This document shows positions 9,542-17,385 of a stretch of 64,000 nt of DNA, one piece after another. The translations under genes and the position numbers were made by a program. Where the stretch lies: positions 186,001-250,000 of the forward strand of contig JADJYT010000016.1 in the NCBI GenBank assembly GCA_016719635.1, in the 5' to 3' direction. The notes under the pieces were generated by a model. That model did no database searches. It was not told the origin of the DNA and worked only from the letters and a program-made list of their open reading frames with translations. Origin of the DNA: Sphingobacteriales bacterium (lineage in GTDB: Bacteria; Bacteroidota; Bacteroidia; Chitinophagales; JADIYW01). Numbering within the stretch: the stretch's first letter is position 1; each line of letters starts with the position of its first letter.

Positions 9542-10018
9542 TCAATACTCGGTCTTATCCGTTTTATTCCTCCAGGCTTCAAATGTTTTCTTCGCCAGCT
9601 CTCTGCCAAATGGCAGCATGGGAATTTTCCGATGGGTTAAGTCCAGCGATATTTCATCGTAAATAAAGGAATCATCAAATCCGATACCGGCAGCGTCTTC
9701 CCGGGTGTTTGCATAATATATTTTAGCCGGTCTTGCCCAATAGATAGCACCCAGGCACATCGGACAGGGCTCGCAGGATGTAAAGACCTCGCATCCATCC
9801 AGCTGGAAGGTATTCAGGTTTTTACAGGCATTCCGTATTGCCACCACTTCAGCATGTGCCGTCGGGTCATTGGTAGATGTTACCTGATTATACCCCTCTC
9901 CGACAATCTTTCCATCTTTGACAATTACACACCCAAACGGGCCGCCTTTACCGCCCTGCATGCCCATTTCCGACAACTCGATAGCGCGCTGCATAAAATA
10001 CTCTTTATCTGATCTCAT
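9542..10018 (-). CDS. guaD: guanine deaminase-like nucleoside/nucleobase deaminase
   Basis: A zinc-dependent cytidine-deaminase-fold enzyme, most likely hydrolysing guanine to xanthine in purine salvage. The zinc site is TAHAEVVAI (His plus catalytic Glu) and SCEPCPMC (PCxxC). The C-terminal FDDSFIYDEI region with EAWRNK resembles the B. subtilis GuaD type rather than TadA. I prefer the ATG at 10018 (MRSDKEYFM, 158 residues) over an earlier ATG at 10042, since homologous proteins begin close to the first helix. tRNA adenosine deaminase TadA is the main alternative. Confidence 0.8.
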   Translation of the reverse strand: MRSDKEYFMQRAIELSEMGMQGGKGGPFGCVIVKDGKIVGEGYNQVTSTNDPTAHAEVVAIRNACKNLNTFQLDGCEVFTSCEPCPMCLGAIYWARPAKIYYANTREDAAGIGFDDSFIYDEISLDLTHRKIPMLPFGRELAKKTFEAWRNKTDKTEY

Positions 10019-10141
10019 GCGCCAAAAGTAATAAAAATGCACTTCTTCCTGTTTATTGTAAATTTATATTCCAATCTGATACTGCTAAAAATCATATTCT
10101 GTTTTCATCTAATTTGCTTATTTTTATAAGATAAAATTCTC

Positions 10142-11137
10142 ATGACTCCTGAAGCCTGGCTGATTGCATTAATCGTTATTTCACTTTCTTTTGATTTCCT
10201 GAATGGATTTCATGACAGTGCCAATGTCGTTGCCACGATAATCTCTTCGCGTGCCATGTCCGGCAAGGCGGCGCTGATGCTGGCTGCCGTTGCAAATCTG
10301 ATAGGTCCTTTCCTGTTCGGGGTGGCTGTAGCACATACGGTCGGAGATGAAGTGGCGGTTTCCAAACATATAACGATAACCGTCGTCGTAGCAGCACTGC
10401 TCAGTGCAAGCGTCTGGAATCTGGCCACCTGGTATTTTGGTATTCCGGCAAGTTCTTCGCACGGACTGATAGGCGGTATTATCGGGGCGGTGATAGCAGG
10501 TTCGGGTCCAGCCGCCATAAAGATGGCTGGTGTTTGGAAAATAATTATCGCATTACTCATTTCTCCCGTTATCGGCTTTACAGCAGGATGGCTGATTATG
10601 CTCATCACCCGGAAAATATTAAAAGATGCCTCTCCGAAAGCGGATACGGCATTGAAGTATGCACAGATTCCCACCGCAATCGCCTTGGCGCTGAGCCACG
10701 GCACCAACGATGCACAAAAGACAATGGGTGTCATCACGATGGGATTGGTTGTATTGGGATTCCAGGAAGAGTTCGTGGTACACTGGTGGGTAATATTGAT
10801 TAGCGCCGTGGCCATTGGTCTGGGTACTGCCTTAGGCGGCTGGCGTATTATTCACACGTTAGGCGGAAAATTTTACCGCATTCGTCCGATTCACAGTTTT
10901 ACGTCGCAGCTTTCCTCCGCACTGGTTATCCTGACTTCCTCTTTTTTAGGCGGACCGGTCAGCACCACACAGGTAGTGAGTATGTCCATCATGGGCGCCG
11001 GTGCCGGTGACAGGGTTTCCAAAGTCCGATGGACGGTATTAAAAGATATTCTTTTAGCCTGGGTGCTGACCGTGCCGATTACAGCTCTGCTTTCCGCAGT
11101 CTTATATTTTATTGTTCACTTTATTTCTAAAGTTTAA
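10142..11137 (+). CDS. PiT family inorganic phosphate transporter
   Basis: A 331-residue integral membrane protein carrying both duplicated PiT signatures: FHDSANVVATIISSRAM near the N-terminus and LSHGTNDAQKTMGVITMGL near residue 185. PiT carriers import phosphate as a metal-phosphate complex with protons or sodium. The DUF47 gene starts four bases after its stop codon, the usual Pit-DUF47 operon. Confidence 0.92.
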   Translation: MTPEAWLIALIVISLSFDFLNGFHDSANVVATIISSRAMSGKAALMLAAVANLIGPFLFGVAVAHTVGDEVAVSKHITITVVVAALLSASVWNLATWYFGIPASSSHGLIGGIIGAVIAGSGPAAIKMAGVWKIIIALLISPVIGFTAGWLIMLITRKILKDASPKADTALKYAQIPTAIALALSHGTNDAQKTMGVITMGLVVLGFQEEFVVHWWVILISAVAIGLGTALGGWRIIHTLGGKFYRIRPIHSFTSQLSSALVILTSSFLGGPVSTTQVVSMSIMGAGAGDRVSKVRWTVLKDILLAWVLTVPITALLSAVLYFIVHFISKV

Positions 11138-11140
11138 CCG

Positions 11141-11767
11141 ATGGGACTTTTTGGTACAAAAGATGAAAAAGATGACAAGTTTATCCTGCAGCTGATTGAA
11201 CAGTCACAGAAAACACATTCCACCATTGTTTTTTTAGAACACTCCTTAGATGATGACAATGCCTCCAAGATAGAACACATTAAAAATATTATCGGAGAGA
11301 TTGAAGAGATACGCAGAGTGCTGATTGATGACCTGCACAATACGTTTATCACACCGATTGACCGGGAAGATATTTATAACATCTCCAATGCGCTGGCAGG
11401 AATGGTAGACTACTCGCTGACTACGGTCGAAGAGATGCACATCTTAAAAGTGGTGCCGGATGAGTACATCCGCAAGATGATAACGCTGGTGCGCAGACAA
11501 ACGGAAGAACTATTGGCCGCCATGGAACGATTAAGCAAGAATCCCAGAGTAGCGGGTGAACACACCTTTGTGGTAAAGACGCTGGAAAAGGAAGTGGAGC
11601 ATTTATACAGGAAAGCGGTAAGAGATCTGTTTAACACCCCGATAGACCTTAATACGTTGGGACATCTTTTTTTTAAACGTGAAGTTTACCGCCATATTTC
11701 CAATATGTCTGACAGGGCGGAGGCCGCTGCCAATGTATTTGGTATGGTAGTCATGAAGTTGTCTTAG
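11141..11767 (+). CDS. DUF47 family PhoU-like protein paired with PiT transporter
   Basis: A 208-residue all-helical protein of the DUF47/TIGR00153 group, related to PhoU. It is rich in E/D and helical throughout, with two acidic blocks (for example IIGEIEEIRR and EKEVEHLY) typical of PhoU-like metal-binding helices. Its gene follows pit with four bases between stop and ATG, so the two are surely cotranscribed. In other bacteria this partner modulates Pit activity. Confidence 0.88.
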   Translation: MGLFGTKDEKDDKFILQLIEQSQKTHSTIVFLEHSLDDDNASKIEHIKNIIGEIEEIRRVLIDDLHNTFITPIDREDIYNISNALAGMVDYSLTTVEEMHILKVVPDEYIRKMITLVRRQTEELLAAMERLSKNPRVAGEHTFVVKTLEKEVEHLYRKAVRDLFNTPIDLNTLGHLFFKREVYRHISNMSDRAEAAANVFGMVVMKLS

Positions 11768-11826
11768 ATATTCCGGTCCTTTTTGTTATATTAGAATCGC
11801 TCAACCTAATTTATACCTGCAGAATC

Positions 11827-13788
11827 TTGACAGAATCAGGTAACATAAGAAATAAACTCAGCCCTCATGGAATCCTGATTACCATGGGTATCATCTTTGG
11901 TGATATCGGTACTTCCCCGCTTTATGTTATGAAAGCCATTATCGGCAACAATACCATCAGTAAGGAGCTGATTATGGGTGGCGCTTCCTGTATATTCTGG
12001 ACATTGCTGATTATTACAACGTTCAAATATGTGTACCTCGCCCTAAAGGCGGATAATCAGGGTGAAGGCGGAATATTCGCGTTATACGGAATGGTTAAAC
12101 ACCATCCCGCCAAGTGGCCGTTGATTGCAGCACTGATTGGCTGTTCCACACTGATCGCAGATGGTTTCATCACGCCCCCCATTTCCATCTCTTCAGCGGT
12201 AGAAGGTTTGGACATTTTGTATCCACATCTACCAACGATTCCTATTGTATTGACGATCTTATTGTTGTTGTTTGTTTTTCAGCAATTCGGCACAAGCGCC
12301 ATCGGCAAAACATTCGGCCCCATTATGCTTCTGTGGTTTTCTGCTATTGGCACATTGGGTATGCTGCAAATACTGAAAAATCCGGAAATATTAAATGTCT
12401 GGAATCCATACTATGCTGTACACTTGTTGACAAACTATCCCGGCGGATTTTGGATTCTGGGCGCTGTCTTCTTATGTACTACGGGAGCAGAAGCCTTATA
12501 TGCTGATCTGGGACATTGCGGTAAAAGAAACATACAGGCAAGCTGGATATTTGTATTATCCTGCCTAATCTTAAATTATCTCGGACAATCCGCCTGGTGT
12601 TTGCAACACGAAGGAGAGATACTTACTATCGGAAGCCCCTTCTATGCCATCGTGCCGAAACATTTATTGACCTACTTTATCATCCTTGCCACCATAGCGA
12701 CCATCATAGCCAGTCAGGCTCTGATCAGCGGGTGCTTTACACTGGTCAGCGAGGCCATTAAACAACGTCTGTGGGTCAATTTACGGGTAGATTATCCCGC
12801 AGAATCCAAAGGACAGATTTATATTCCGGCTATCAACTGGCTGCTCTTTACAGGGTGCATTATTATCATAATTTTATTCAGAGAATCCAGCAATATGGAA
12901 GCCGCCTATGGCCTTACCATCACCATCGATATGATTATGACCACCGGATTGCTGATGTTGTTTTTCCGAATAGAAAAGAAACCGCTTATCCTAATTGCTG
13001 TCTTAGGGTTAACTTTTTTTTCGATAGAATTTATTTTCCTGCTGTCCAATATGCGTAAGTTTTTTTATGGTGGCTGGTTCACCTTCTTTATCGCTTCCAT
13101 CTCTTTCATGTTGCTGTTTTTCCTGCATCGTGCCCGTTCTATCCGGGATGGGTACAATCAGTTGGTGAATCTCGATGATTTTATTCCCATGTTTAATGCC
13201 ATCATAGAAGACAAAAGCATTCCTAAGGAAGCGACGAATCTGGTATTCATGTCACGAAAGTCAAAAAGAACGGCACAGGTGGATTCCAATATCATTTATT
13301 CCATATTTCAGCGAAACCCGAAAAGAGCCGATGTGTACTGGTTCATACACGTTGATATTTTAGACTATCCGAATGAGCATGACAAGAATTATTATGTAAA
13401 GACCATCATACCCGGAAAGGTTTTCTTTGTCCGGCTGGAATTTGGGTTCAAAGTAAAACATAAGGTGAACAGGCTCTTCCATAAGGTCGTGGAAGAGATG
13501 ATTCTAAGCGGAGAAGTGGATGAATTAAGCCGTTATCCTTCGATGAGGGAAAATAATATTCCGGCTGATTTCAAATTTGTATTCGTGAAACCCATACTTT
13601 CCGAAGATAATGACCTGAAACCCAGAACCAGGCTGGTGATGAATGTGTATGAATTCCTGACCAATATGAGTTATCCTCCATATAAGGATTTCGGTCTGGA
13701 CACCTCTTATATTGAAATCGAAGCAACGCCGTTAAATTTTCATTTAACCAATAAACTTACGTTACAACGAAAGGAAAGGCTGGAATAG
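11827..13788 (+). CDS. kup: KUP family potassium uptake protein
   Basis: A low-affinity proton-coupled K+ importer. The product is 653 residues: an N-terminal half with about 12 membrane helices and a C-terminal cytoplasmic domain from about 440. FGDIGTSPLYV near residue 24 and DNQGEGGIFALYGM near 77 are the KUP landmarks. The start appears to be a TTG at 11827; no ATG precedes the conserved GDIGTS segment except one at 11884, which would trim the first helix. The stop is 5 bases from the convergent radical SAM stop, and a hairpin spans both. Confidence 0.93.
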   Translation: MTESGNIRNKLSPHGILITMGIIFGDIGTSPLYVMKAIIGNNTISKELIMGGASCIFWTLLIITTFKYVYLALKADNQGEGGIFALYGMVKHHPAKWPLIAALIGCSTLIADGFITPPISISSAVEGLDILYPHLPTIPIVLTILLLLFVFQQFGTSAIGKTFGPIMLLWFSAIGTLGMLQILKNPEILNVWNPYYAVHLLTNYPGGFWILGAVFLCTTGAEALYADLGHCGKRNIQASWIFVLSCLILNYLGQSAWCLQHEGEILTIGSPFYAIVPKHLLTYFIILATIATIIASQALISGCFTLVSEAIKQRLWVNLRVDYPAESKGQIYIPAINWLLFTGCIIIIILFRESSNMEAAYGLTITIDMIMTTGLLMLFFRIEKKPLILIAVLGLTFFSIEFIFLLSNMRKFFYGGWFTFFIASISFMLLFFLHRARSIRDGYNQLVNLDDFIPMFNAIIEDKSIPKEATNLVFMSRKSKRTAQVDSNIIYSIFQRNPKRADVYWFIHVDILDYPNEHDKNYYVKTIIPGKVFFVRLEFGFKVKHKVNRLFHKVVEEMILSGEVDELSRYPSMRENNIPADFKFVFVKPILSEDNDLKPRTRLVMNVYEFLTNMSYPPYKDFGLDTSYIEIEATPLNFHLTNKLTLQRKERLE

Positions 13789-13794
13789 CCTTTC
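13774..13794. terminator. hairpin spanning the convergent stop codons of kup and the radical SAM gene
   Basis: GAAAGGCT and AGCCTTTC form a perfect 8-bp stem with a 5-base loop. The kup stop codon lies in the 3' arm, and the hairpin abuts the stop of the opposite gene. Only a weak T/A run follows on either side, so a terminator role is likely but not certain. Confidence 0.4.
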
Positions 13795-14912
13795 TAAAAC
13801 AGGGAAATCTGGCCATTTACTTTCGGGTCAAATAAATCACATCTTAACTCCGGAATCGTTCTTCCTTTAAAAAATTTATTTCTAGCCATTTCAACTTGTT
13901 GTTTAATGGAATGCGCAATAACGCCTTCTCCGCGCATACGTCTTCCGGATTGAGCATCCTGGATCTGTCCGCCGTGCACGGCTTTTGTCTGATTCAGTAC
14001 CTTCTCTTTCCTTAACGGAAATGCTTTCTCCAGCCAGTCCGTAAATACCTGTTCCACCTCTCCCGGCAAACGCAGAACATTATATCCAATACCGAGAGCA
14101 GCGGCAGCTGCCGCTGCTTTTGCTTTTGCAATTTTCATAATTTCAATATCCGTCAAACCCGGAACGACCGGAGCAATATTGACCATGACTGGAATTCCGG
14201 CTTTGGCAAAAACCTCCACGGTATCCAATCTCTTTCCGGCAGATGCCGTCCGCGGCTCCATCATGCGGCGAATCTCTTCATTCAACGTGGTAATGCTGAT
14301 GATGACATGCACCAATTGCAGCGTCGCCATCTCCTGTATTATATCTATATCCCGCTGTATAAGGCTGTTCTTGGTGATGATACCGACGGGATGTTTGTGA
14401 TCCAGCAATATTTGCAACAATTGTCTCGTTATTTCCAGTTTGCGTTCTACAGGCTGATAGCAATCGGTATTACCGGAAAGCATAATAGGACTCGATCTCC
14501 AGGATCTTCTGGAAAGCGTCTTGCGCAATAAATCCGGTGCGTTTTTCTTTACCAGAATAACGCGCTCAAAATCGAGTCCGGCGTTGTAGCCCCAATACGG
14601 ATGTGTATTCCGGGCATAACAGTAAGTGCAGCCATGCTCACAACCCTCATAGGGATTCATCGAATAATCCAACGGAACATCCTTGCTCTTTACCGGATTG
14701 ACAATCGTTTTTGGAAAAACCTCCAAATATTTGGTTAAAACGTTGGTTGCACCTTCCTCTTCCACATACTCCATTTCATCGTAATTCAGGGACGAATAAC
14801 GATTCGTCAGGTTGCTTTGCGCGCCCCGGCCATTTTGAAAATGAATATTCACAGTGAATTTAAGGTAAGGATAGAATTTGAGTTTTGAGATGTGGGGCCT
14901 GAGAATTAACAC
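13794..14912 (-). CDS. PA0069-type radical SAM protein (spore-photoproduct-lyase-like)
   Basis: A 372-residue radical SAM enzyme. CEHGCTYC supplies the CxxxCxxC cysteines for the 4Fe-4S cluster. The flanking NPYEGCEHGCTYCYAR, SGNTDCYQPVE and ITKNSLIQRD motifs are typical of the PA0069/SplB-like family; no substrate has been assigned that I know of. Homologues usually begin shortly before the conserved GRGAQ-N segment, so a GTG at 14852 could be the true start. The upstream codons overlap an AT-rich, repeat-like stretch. It lies just downstream of metF on the same strand. Confidence 0.85.
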   Translation of the reverse strand: MLILRPHISKLKFYPYLKFTVNIHFQNGRGAQSNLTNRYSSLNYDEMEYVEEEGATNVLTKYLEVFPKTIVNPVKSKDVPLDYSMNPYEGCEHGCTYCYARNTHPYWGYNAGLDFERVILVKKNAPDLLRKTLSRRSWRSSPIMLSGNTDCYQPVERKLEITRQLLQILLDHKHPVGIITKNSLIQRDIDIIQEMATLQLVHVIISITTLNEEIRRMMEPRTASAGKRLDTVEVFAKAGIPVMVNIAPVVPGLTDIEIMKIAKAKAAAAAAALGIGYNVLRLPGEVEQVFTDWLEKAFPLRKEKVLNQTKAVHGGQIQDAQSGRRMRGEGVIAHSIKQQVEMARNKFFKGRTIPELRCDLFDPKVNGQISLF

Positions 14913-14953
14913 AAGAAATTCTCAACATCTCCTAACTAATTTCTCAAATCTAA

Positions 14954-15910
14954 CTAAACCAACTCCTTACATATTGCAGAAATAGTCTTCACATCTCCCA
15001 TCGTATAATAATGCAGGCATGGCACCCCAAATTTGACCAGTTCTTTGCTCTGCTCAATGCACCATTCAATTCCAATCTGTTTTACCTCCGCATCCTCTTT
15101 ACACTTTTTAGCCTCCTTGACCAATGCTTCCGGCATATTGATAAAGAAAGCCGCCGGGATGCTGTTCAACTGACCCATCTTGGTAATCGGTTTGATACCC
15201 GGAATGATGGGAACATGAATGCCCATTTCCTGGCAATCCTCTACAAATTTGAAATAAGCCTTATTGTCAAAAAACATTTGCGTAACGATATAATCAGCAC
15301 CGGCGTCTATTTTCTGTTTGAGGTACAGCAAATCCTGTTCGTAGTTCGCCGCTTCAAAATGTTTTTCAGGATAACCCGCCACGCCTATGCAAAAATCCGT
15401 CTTTACCGGATTGATTAAGTCATTGTCCAGATACCTGCCGGCATTCATATTGGCAATCTGTTCCACCAAATCCAGCGCAAAGGCGTGCCCGTCGGGCTCC
15501 GGTACGAATTTTTTCTCCAGCTTACGGGCATCTCCCCGAAGTGCCAGGATATTCTGAATGCCTAAGAAACCTAAATCTATCAGCGCGTTTTCCGTTTCTT
15601 CCTTGCTGAACCCACCGCACAGAAAATGAGGTACCGCTTCCACATTGTACCGGTATTTGATAGCCGCACAGATGCCTACCGTTCCCGGACGTTTTCGTAC
15701 AGCTATTTTTTCAAAATAACCGCTTGGCGTCTGTTTATACTCAAATTCCTCTCTGTGATAAGTCACATCAATAAAGGGAGGCTGGAATTCCATCAGAGGG
15801 TCCAGTATCTTGGTGATGGAATCGATGCTTTTTCCTTTCAACGGAGGCAGTATCTCAAATGAAACGAGTGTTTTATCCTTATTTTGCGCTAAAATGTCGG
15901 TTACCTTCAT
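14954..15910 (-). CDS. metF: methylenetetrahydrofolate reductase
   Basis: A 318-residue flavoprotein that reduces 5,10-methylene-THF to 5-methyl-THF, the methyl donor for MetH. It opens with LVSFEILPPLKGKSI (catalytic Glu in the FE-x-x-PP motif) and continues with HFLCGGFSKEE, NILALRGD and YIVTQMFFDN, all MetF motifs of the TIM barrel. It is divergent from the riboswitch/metH transcript 280 bases away. The SAM riboswitch reads away from it, so metF must be controlled separately if at all. Confidence 0.95.
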   Translation of the reverse strand: MKVTDILAQNKDKTLVSFEILPPLKGKSIDSITKILDPLMEFQPPFIDVTYHREEFEYKQTPSGYFEKIAVRKRPGTVGICAAIKYRYNVEAVPHFLCGGFSKEETENALIDLGFLGIQNILALRGDARKLEKKFVPEPDGHAFALDLVEQIANMNAGRYLDNDLINPVKTDFCIGVAGYPEKHFEAANYEQDLLYLKQKIDAGADYIVTQMFFDNKAYFKFVEDCQEMGIHVPIIPGIKPITKMGQLNSIPAAFFINMPEALVKEAKKCKEDAEVKQIGIEWCIEQSKELVKFGVPCLHYYTMGDVKTISAICKELV

Positions 15911-15984
15911 GAATGCTTTTTGTGAAAATGAACTGCAAACTTACGAATTCGAAAAATTAATTTTTAGTATAATACAAAAATTCG

Positions 15985-15992
15985 TACTTTTG
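15985..15992 (+). promoter_or_regulatory. -7 promoter box driving the SAM riboswitch and metH
   Basis: TACTTTTG fits TAnnTTTG and lies 32 bases upstream of the first paired base of the riboswitch, a suitable place for the transcription start of the metH leader. Confidence 0.5.
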
Positions 15993-16023
15993 GACTCTAA
16001 TATTTGTTCTTTACATACCAACT

Positions 16024-16156
16024 TATTTTGAAAGGTGGAGGGAGTAGGCCCTGAGAAACCTTAGCAACCCTAGACATCTGATGTTTGGAAGGTGCTAAAT
16101 CCTATCCGGACTACCTTGTCTGGAAAAGATAAGATGAGTTCAGCCCTCTCAAAATA
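16024..16156 (+). ncRNA. SAM-I (S-box) riboswitch
   Basis: The P1 helix is TATTTTGA at 16024-16031 with TCAAAATA at 16149-16156. Inside are the S-box signatures in the right order: GGTGGAGGGA, then CCTGAGAAACC, AGCAACCCT, AAGGTGCTAAATCC and AAGATGAG. S-boxes bind S-adenosylmethionine and repress methionine genes. It sits 51 bases before the metH start. No hairpin with a U-run follows P1, so control is probably at translation or by an unusual expression platform. Confidence 0.92.
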
Positions 16157-16206
16157 TAGTTGTCCGTTCAGAATGTATCTTTCACACAGAAAAAGTGACT
16201 CGGATT

Positions 16207-17223
16207 ATGAATGAATTACTATCTAAAATCGCGCAGGAACGCATCCTTATCCTGGATGGCGCCATGGGCACCATGATACAGCGCTACAACCTGGAAGAAG
16301 AAGACTATAGGGGCGAGCACTTTAAAAATCACCCCTACCCGCTGAAAGGCAATAACGATTTACTATCCATCACACGGCCGGACATCATCAAGGCCATTCA
16401 TCGCCAGTATTTTGAAGCCGGCGCCGATATCGTGGAAACCAATACCTTCAGCGGCACCACCATTGCACAGGCTGACTATCACCTGGAAGATGCGGTATAT
16501 GGTATCAATTTCCAGAGCGCTAAAATTGCCCGGGAAGTGGCTGATGAGATGACCGCCAAAGAGCCGGACAAACCACGTTTCGTGGCAGGTGCCATGGGGC
16601 CAACCAACCGGACCTGTTCCATCTCGCCGGATGTGAACGACCCGGGATATCGCGCCGTGACATTTGATGAACTGGTAAAGGCCTATTACGAACAGGCAAA
16701 AGCGTTAATCGAAGGTGGAGTAGATATTTTATTGATTGAAACCATCTTTGACACGTTAAATGCAAAAGCGGCGCTATTTGCCGTTCAGACACTCTTCGAA
16801 GACCTGGACAAAGAATATCCCGTCATGATTTCGGGTACCATCACCGACGCCAGCGGAAGAACCCTGAGCGGACAAACGACGGAAGCCTTTTTAATTTCCC
16901 TGTCACATGTACCCTTGTTTTCCATTGGATTAAATTGTGCATTAGGTGCCAGGGAACTGCGGCCATATCTGCAGATATTATCCAAAGAAGCCCCATTCCT
17001 GGTGAGCGCCTATCCGAATGCCGGGCTGCCGAATGAATTCGGTGCGTATGATGAAACACCGGATATCATGGGACAGCAAATCCGCGAATTCCTGGAACTG
17101 GGACTCATCAATATCTTAGGCGGATGCTGCGGCACCACACCGGATCATATCAAACGTATTGCAGAGATAGCAAGTGAATATAAACCGAGATTAGTAAATA
17201 GTTTACAAGAGATAGAAAATTAA
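16207..17223 (+). CDS. metH: methionine synthase, homocysteine-binding N-terminal half
   Basis: A 338-residue protein equal to the homocysteine S-methyltransferase domain of cobalamin-dependent Met[26 protein letters not shown] and GAMGPTNR are classical. The zinc cysteines are in LNCALG and [11 protein letters not shown] chose the ATG at 16207; a GTG four codons earlier is possible. Under the SAM riboswitch. The rest of the enzyme is encoded 162 bases downstream, so the two chains must work in trans. A split metH is, to my knowledge, common in Bacteroidota. Confidence 0.93.
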   Translation: MNELLSKIAQERILILDGAMGTMIQRYNLEEEDYRGEHFKNHPYPLKGNNDLLSITRPDIIKAIHRQYFEAGADIVETNTFSGTTIAQADYHLEDAVYGINFQSAKIAREVADEMTAKEPDKPRFVAGAMGPTNRTCSISPDVNDPGYRAVTFDELVKAYYEQAKALIEGGVDILLIETIFDTLNAKAALFAVQTLFEDLDKEYPVMISGTITDASGRTLSGQTTEAFLISLSHVPLFSIGLNCALGARELRPYLQILSKEAPFLVSAYPNAGLPNEFGAYDETPDIMGQQIREFLELGLINILGGCCGTTPDHIKRIAEIASEYKPRLVNSLQEIEN

Positions 17224-17233
17224 ATCATGAAAA

Positions 17234-17367
17234 ACACCTCCCTTAATCTCCTGGTAGGAGGGAAATTCGGACAGTAATAAACCAATCCGTAATTACATTG
17301 TATCACAGCAATTACGAAAAGACAGCACTGTCGGAATTCCCCTCTTGAGGGGGGATTAAGGGTGTGT
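17234..17367. repeat. 134-bp inverted-repeat element between the metH halves
   Basis: The left arm (from 17234) and right arm (ending 17367) are imperfect inverted copies about 40 bases long. Left: ACACCTCCCTTAATC...GAGGGAAATTCGGACAG. Right, reverse complemented: ACACACCCTTAATCC...GAGGGGAATTCCGACAG. A second inner pair, CCGTAATT and AATTACG, extends the fold, so the transcript could form one long hairpin. The unit CCCCTC-loop-GRGGGG followed by ATTAAGGG(G)TGTGT resembles a REP/BIME or MITE-like repeat. A half copy lies at 19458. Confidence 0.65.
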
Positions 17368-17385
17368 GATAACAATAAATGTAAA

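Noticed and set aside
10210..10815. 201-codon open frame opposite the PiT transporter
   Set aside because: Wholly antisense to a well-supported gene; low-complexity Ala/Ile/Thr text from reversed membrane-helix codons.
17362..17385. GTG start for the second metH gene
   Set aside because: Codons 17362-17385 include the end of the repeat element; the ATG at 17386 begins a normal MetH N-terminal segment.
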